A stretch of 64,000 nt of DNA. It comes from Haematococcus lacustris (lineage: Eukaryota; Chlorophyta; Chlorophyceae; Chlamydomonadales; Haematococcaceae). The translations under genes and the position numbers were made by a program. The DNA is taken from NCBI GenBank assembly GCA_030144725.1, contig JASKMD010000015.1, positions 8,515,884-8,579,883 of the forward strand, in the 5' to 3' direction. Below are positions 55,754 through 64,000 of the stretch, piece by piece; position 1 is the stretch's first letter, and every line of letters begins with the position of its first letter. The notes below the pieces were generated by a model. It was not told the DNA's origin. It saw only the letters and a program-made list of their open reading frames with translations, and ran no database searches.

Positions 55754-56228
55754 AGCAGTCATATCTTGACGTCTTGACATGCACTCTCAGCTGCCCAGCA
55801 TTAAGTGCACCATACGCCACACATAGCTGCTGCTGTAGCGCACAGTTCTTCTTCGACATCGCTCTTGTTAGACTCTGTCGACACATTTGCAGCCCAACCC
55901 ACATAGGCCCGCATAGGCGGAACCCCACAGCGGAGAGCTCTTATGACCTTCCACCCTTCTATGAGGAGACCACGCAGTAAGCTGGCCGAGCACAACACCT
56001 GCAGCACCTGCGACAAAACGCGCATCATTGCACTGCCACATCCCGCTTCAGGCGAGACCTCACAGCACAGCTCTAGCTTATCTTGCTGGCTTCAGCCACT
56101 GAGACATCACCTACAGCCTACACACCTGCTTTCCTTGCAGAGATTAGGGCACCTTCTTACACCATGGCAGCTCAGCCCAGCAGCCTGCCAGAACACTCAA
56201 GCCGCATAGCGCACGGCATGCGCACATC

Positions 56229-56492
56229 ATGGCAGCCCAGGCAGCACCTGAGGTAGCACACAACAACGGTCAACTTGACCACATCCCAGGCAAACTCAAC
56301 GTGGGGGCGGACGCGCTATCCCATAGGCCTGACTATCACGTGTATGCTCACATCATGCAGCTGCACACACTCAAATCGGGCATCACCGCCCAGGGCACAG
56401 ATCACTCGCACTCTGTCACCCAACAAATCATACTTGCTGGCAAATCACGCCAGTTCACAATCGCGGGCAATCTGTTGTTCCACACTGGCTGA
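56229..56492 (+). pseudogene. RNase H/connection remnant of gypsy pol
   Basis: Contains QLDHIPGKLNVGADALSHRP, the segment that closes the Ty3/gypsy RNase H domain ([20 protein letters not shown] in E1-E4), followed by SRQFTIAGNLLFHTG and a stop. This shows descent from a gypsy element distinct from the E1-E4 family. RT and integrase are absent. Confidence 0.8.
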
Positions 56493-56942
56493 GGGCTCCG
56501 CAGGCTTTATATCCCTGTTGGCACAATGGCTCCAACCTGACATGTGAGGCACATGATACACCCATCGTCTTGGTTAGGGACAAGGCATATGTCTGCGTAT
56601 GTCCCACCACTCTGTTCAAGCACTATGCAGCCGGCATGGACTGATCACCCATTGCAACCTGCGCTGAACACAACTACCACATCTTCTGTTTCTCGGTTTC
56701 TGTCACGGTTAGTTTTGGAGGAGGAGGAGGAGGAGAACGAGACGACGGTCAGCTCAAGATTATGATTTCATAGTTCAAGCATGGTTTGCATGGAGCTCGT
56801 TGCATTTGCTTGTCTGTTGCATGTAGCTTGAAGCAAGACTGTTCCTGCCTGCCTGTCATTGCTTGCATGTCCATGCCTGCTGTTGCATGCTGTTGAACAT
56901 GATTGACCTCAAAACTGCAAGCTCCGGGACGTAGCTTTTCGG

Positions 56943-56959
56943 AGTGGGGGAGAGGGAGG
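56943..56959 (+). other. Polypurine tract of the second element
   Basis: AGTGGGGGAGAGGGAGG just before the right LTR. Its first 12 bases equal the polypurine tract of the E1-E4 family. Confidence 0.7.
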
Positions 56960-56965
56960 CCCCCC

Positions 56966-57347
56966 TGACATGCTTTCTGTAACAGCCCAGACACTCAGCT
57001 AGGATGAATGCGATGTTTATTTCATTCCCCATGCAGGTTCTAGTGTGACATTTGAAGTACTTTGTTTTTAAGCTGAGATCGTTTTGGATTCGAGGAGAAA
57101 GATGTAAGCAAACACTGCGCTTCTGCTCCAGCGTCCCCGTTACTGAACAAGTCTCTGATTCAACTAGGCTCGCCACTACCAAGAGTACGTGTGTAGCCTG
57201 CGTCTCCATTCGCAGCCACAACACCCAGTAGCTGCTTTCTAAGTCTGTAGCTGCTCTAGCCGCATACGCAACAGCTATTTAGCCCAGCCAGTTCAAAAAC
57301 CCTAAAGTTGCAGCCATGCATACTGGGTACCTGGCTGTACTGTAACA
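56966..57347 (+). repeat. 3' LTR of the second element
   Basis: 382 bp; one difference from the left LTR was noticed (CTGCTC for CTACTC at about 57252). Confidence 0.85.
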
Positions 57348-58654
57348 CTTTCCATCCTACCCTACATGTCTCCAATACCACCTCTCAGAAGGCCAAGAAC
57401 CTGCCTCCCCTCCTGCGACATGGAGCCTAGGCCAGGTAGGGTTTGGCACACACTATTGGTAGCAGCCAAGAGTAAGTACAGGAGTGGCGGGCACAGCATG
57501 GTGTGAGCAACTAAGAGTCAGATGTTGTGGTGACAAGCATAGCATGGCGTGAGCAGCCACGAGTTAGCTGTTGCATGTTAGGTGCAGCATGAAGTGAGCA
57601 TGGGGTGAGCAGCTGTTGTGTGGCATGTGCAGGCCCACTGCCATGCTGCTTACCCCGGGCTTCAGCAGCTAGGAGGCAGGGGCAGCACAGTATGAGCAGC
57701 AAGGAATGGCAGCTGGGAGATGAGGAGGCACGGCAAGTCCATGATGTATTACCGGGCTGGTGTGATCTGATGGCAGGCTGCCAGCTAATCCCTTGCATGA
57801 CACTGCTTGTTTACAGGGGCGAACTGCCGCATGAAGCCGTCTTGGAAGCCATCTTGAGAGCTCAGGGCCTGGCTGGACAACAGGCTGCGCTACCAAGTGA
57901 GAGCGGCGCCGTCGAGGTAACATGCGAAAGTTGTTGGGCAGGCATGGCGAAGAGGTCCAAATGGCTGTCAATGCGCCATAGCCATTGGCCAGCAACCGCG
58001 TTGGGGGTCCCACAAAAGGATGGTGGTGGTGGAGGCCAAAAACGCGGAGGTGGCAGCGGGAGGACCGGGAGGGGCGGGCTGTCCAGAAGGCAGGAGTCTG
58101 GGTGGCAACGGGTTGCGTGTGCGGGTTGTGACGAGATGCTGTTGCCGCAATTGCCGGTCAAAAGAGTGAGCTCGCCGACTCGGCGCATGCGCTCAGAGAC
58201 TGGATGGGCACTGGGCGGTAGTTCATGTTCTCCGTCATTTAGCCACTTAAGGGCAGACGGGAAGAAGCAGCTGCATCCGGTAGCGCGAGTTTTACAGACA
58301 CCCACTTTAAGCATGTAACAAGGCAGTTCACACGTTCTAGTGCCATCCTCGCATGTCTAAAAAGGTTCCGTGCAGAGCATAGTAGACGTCATCGACGGGC
58401 ATGACATGAAGACACGCCACCGCTACCGGGCTGCATGAACAAACACGCTTGCAAACCGTTGCAGCATGTCAGCAGTACAGGTTGTCCATGTCTGTTGACA
58501 CGAGCAGTGCGCAAGCTAACCTCTTTGAGCGCACCCTAGCTTGGCAGATGCAAGCCATGCATGCTGTGCCGATGATGACGAAGTGCCTAATCCATCACCA
58601 CCTTGCTATTCAACTCCCCCCTCATGAAGCAAACCTTGCAACAATACACGTGCA
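57348..58654. other. Intergenic region and probable 3' untranslated region of the ACS gene
   Basis: No protein family recognised. A plus-strand frame at 57605-58318 is Gly/Arg-rich and not convincing. On the minus strand a TGTAA at about 58290 could be the poly(A) signal of the acetyl-CoA synthetase gene. Confidence 0.4.
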
Positions 58655-63748
<5,094 letters not shown>

Positions 63749-64000
63749 CTGGGGAGGGCGGGGCAGCGCAGTGCTGGCGCGCTGCTGGACGCACCTGTTC
63801 GCATAACTGACTGGCTGTGCTGGTGAGTGTCAGCAGCGCTAGCTGCGTGCAAGTCTTTGCTACCTCATGTCAGCTGTTATGGCAACATTGGGCAGATCCT
63901 CCGTACTGACTCTTGAGCTGCCCCTGCCCCCGCCCCCGCCCCTGCCTCGCTGCCACCTGCAGCACTGCAATCAGAAAATGCAGTCTTGACGTGAACTCTT
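63749..64000. other. ACS intron, upstream exons beyond the edge
   Basis: No exon-like sequence was found upstream of the acceptor CCCTCCCCAG before the window ends. Confidence 0.5.

Larger units (their letters stand above)
53447..57347 (+). mobile_element. Second LTR retroelement, non-autonomous, 3.9 kb
   Basis: Two 382-bp LTRs (TG...CA, 53447-53828 and 56966-57347) that appear to differ by a single base. A primer-binding-like TGGTTTCCCCGTATTCGATC follows the left LTR after two bases. A purine tract AGTGGGGGAGAGGGAGG precedes the right LTR. The only pol trace is an RNase H tail at 56229-56492. The rest is tandem repeats and a nested inverted-repeat element. Near-identical LTRs imply a recent insertion. 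No target duplication could be set, because 14 bases outside both LTRs (GAGGGAGGCCCCCC) are also alike. Confidence 0.85.

Noticed and set aside
57605..58318. 237-codon plus-strand frame as a gene
   Set aside because: Gly/Arg-rich composition, no recognisable domain, overlaps the likely 3' untranslated region of ACS on the other strand.

Overview
This window is the end of a nuclear chromosome from a eukaryote, most likely a GC-rich green alga of the Chlamydomonadales. It starts with 410 perfect CCCTAA units, so the telomere is of the human type TTAGGG, known in some chlamydomonadalean lineages (Dunaliella/Haematococcus relatives) but not in Chlamydomonas itself. Other pointers are intron-dense genes with GTGAGT or GTGGGT donors, UGUAA (the volvocalean poly(A) signal) shortly after several stop codons, a secreted Ser-Pro-rich glycoprotein, and chromodomain Ty3/gypsy elements. 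The genus is an inference.

Layout. 1-6 kb: terminal telomere, a 12-bp minisatellite, a 151-bp subtelomeric repeat, a short inverted telomere-like patch, a 670-bp interstitial telomere array and 1.15 kb of a CCACA pentamer. 6.0-8.4 kb and 38.8-41.6 kb: two copies of one long segment with a GGGCT pentamer array and a cluster of short palindromes. 8.5-12.2 kb: a broken hAT transposase gene, then a separate 1,535-bp hAT element with terminal inverted repeats and an 8-bp target duplication. 12.8-30.7 kb: a 17.9-kb block bounded by two 1,340-bp direct repeats and filled with four related Ty3/gypsy chromoviruses, one on the plus strand and truncated, three on the minus strand in tandem and sharing LTRs. 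32.4-35.7 kb: an eight-segment minus-strand gene for a secreted hydroxyproline-rich glycoprotein. 36.8-38.8 kb: another palindrome cluster, a 54-bp tandem repeat and simple-sequence arrays. 42.0-53.2 kb: a very large inverted repeat whose arms each hold an identical-length 1,951-bp fold-back element carrying gene exons and a 21-bp-periodic minisatellite, around a 1-kb spacer with the 3' end of a gene. 53.4-57.3 kb: a second, young LTR retroelement with almost no pol left. 58.7 kb to the right edge: the 3' part of an acetyl-CoA synthetase gene, the only clear housekeeping gene.

The region is a repeat-rich subtelomere in which transposition, LTR recombination, fold-back duplication and tandem-array expansion have each left sequence-level traces. 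Only the acetyl-CoA synthetase and the secreted glycoprotein look like intact host genes. The four chromoviruses share a gag-pol arrangement with a perfect A AAA AAC slippery heptamer and an upstream methionine-free reading frame that ends in a conserved in-frame UAG just before gag.
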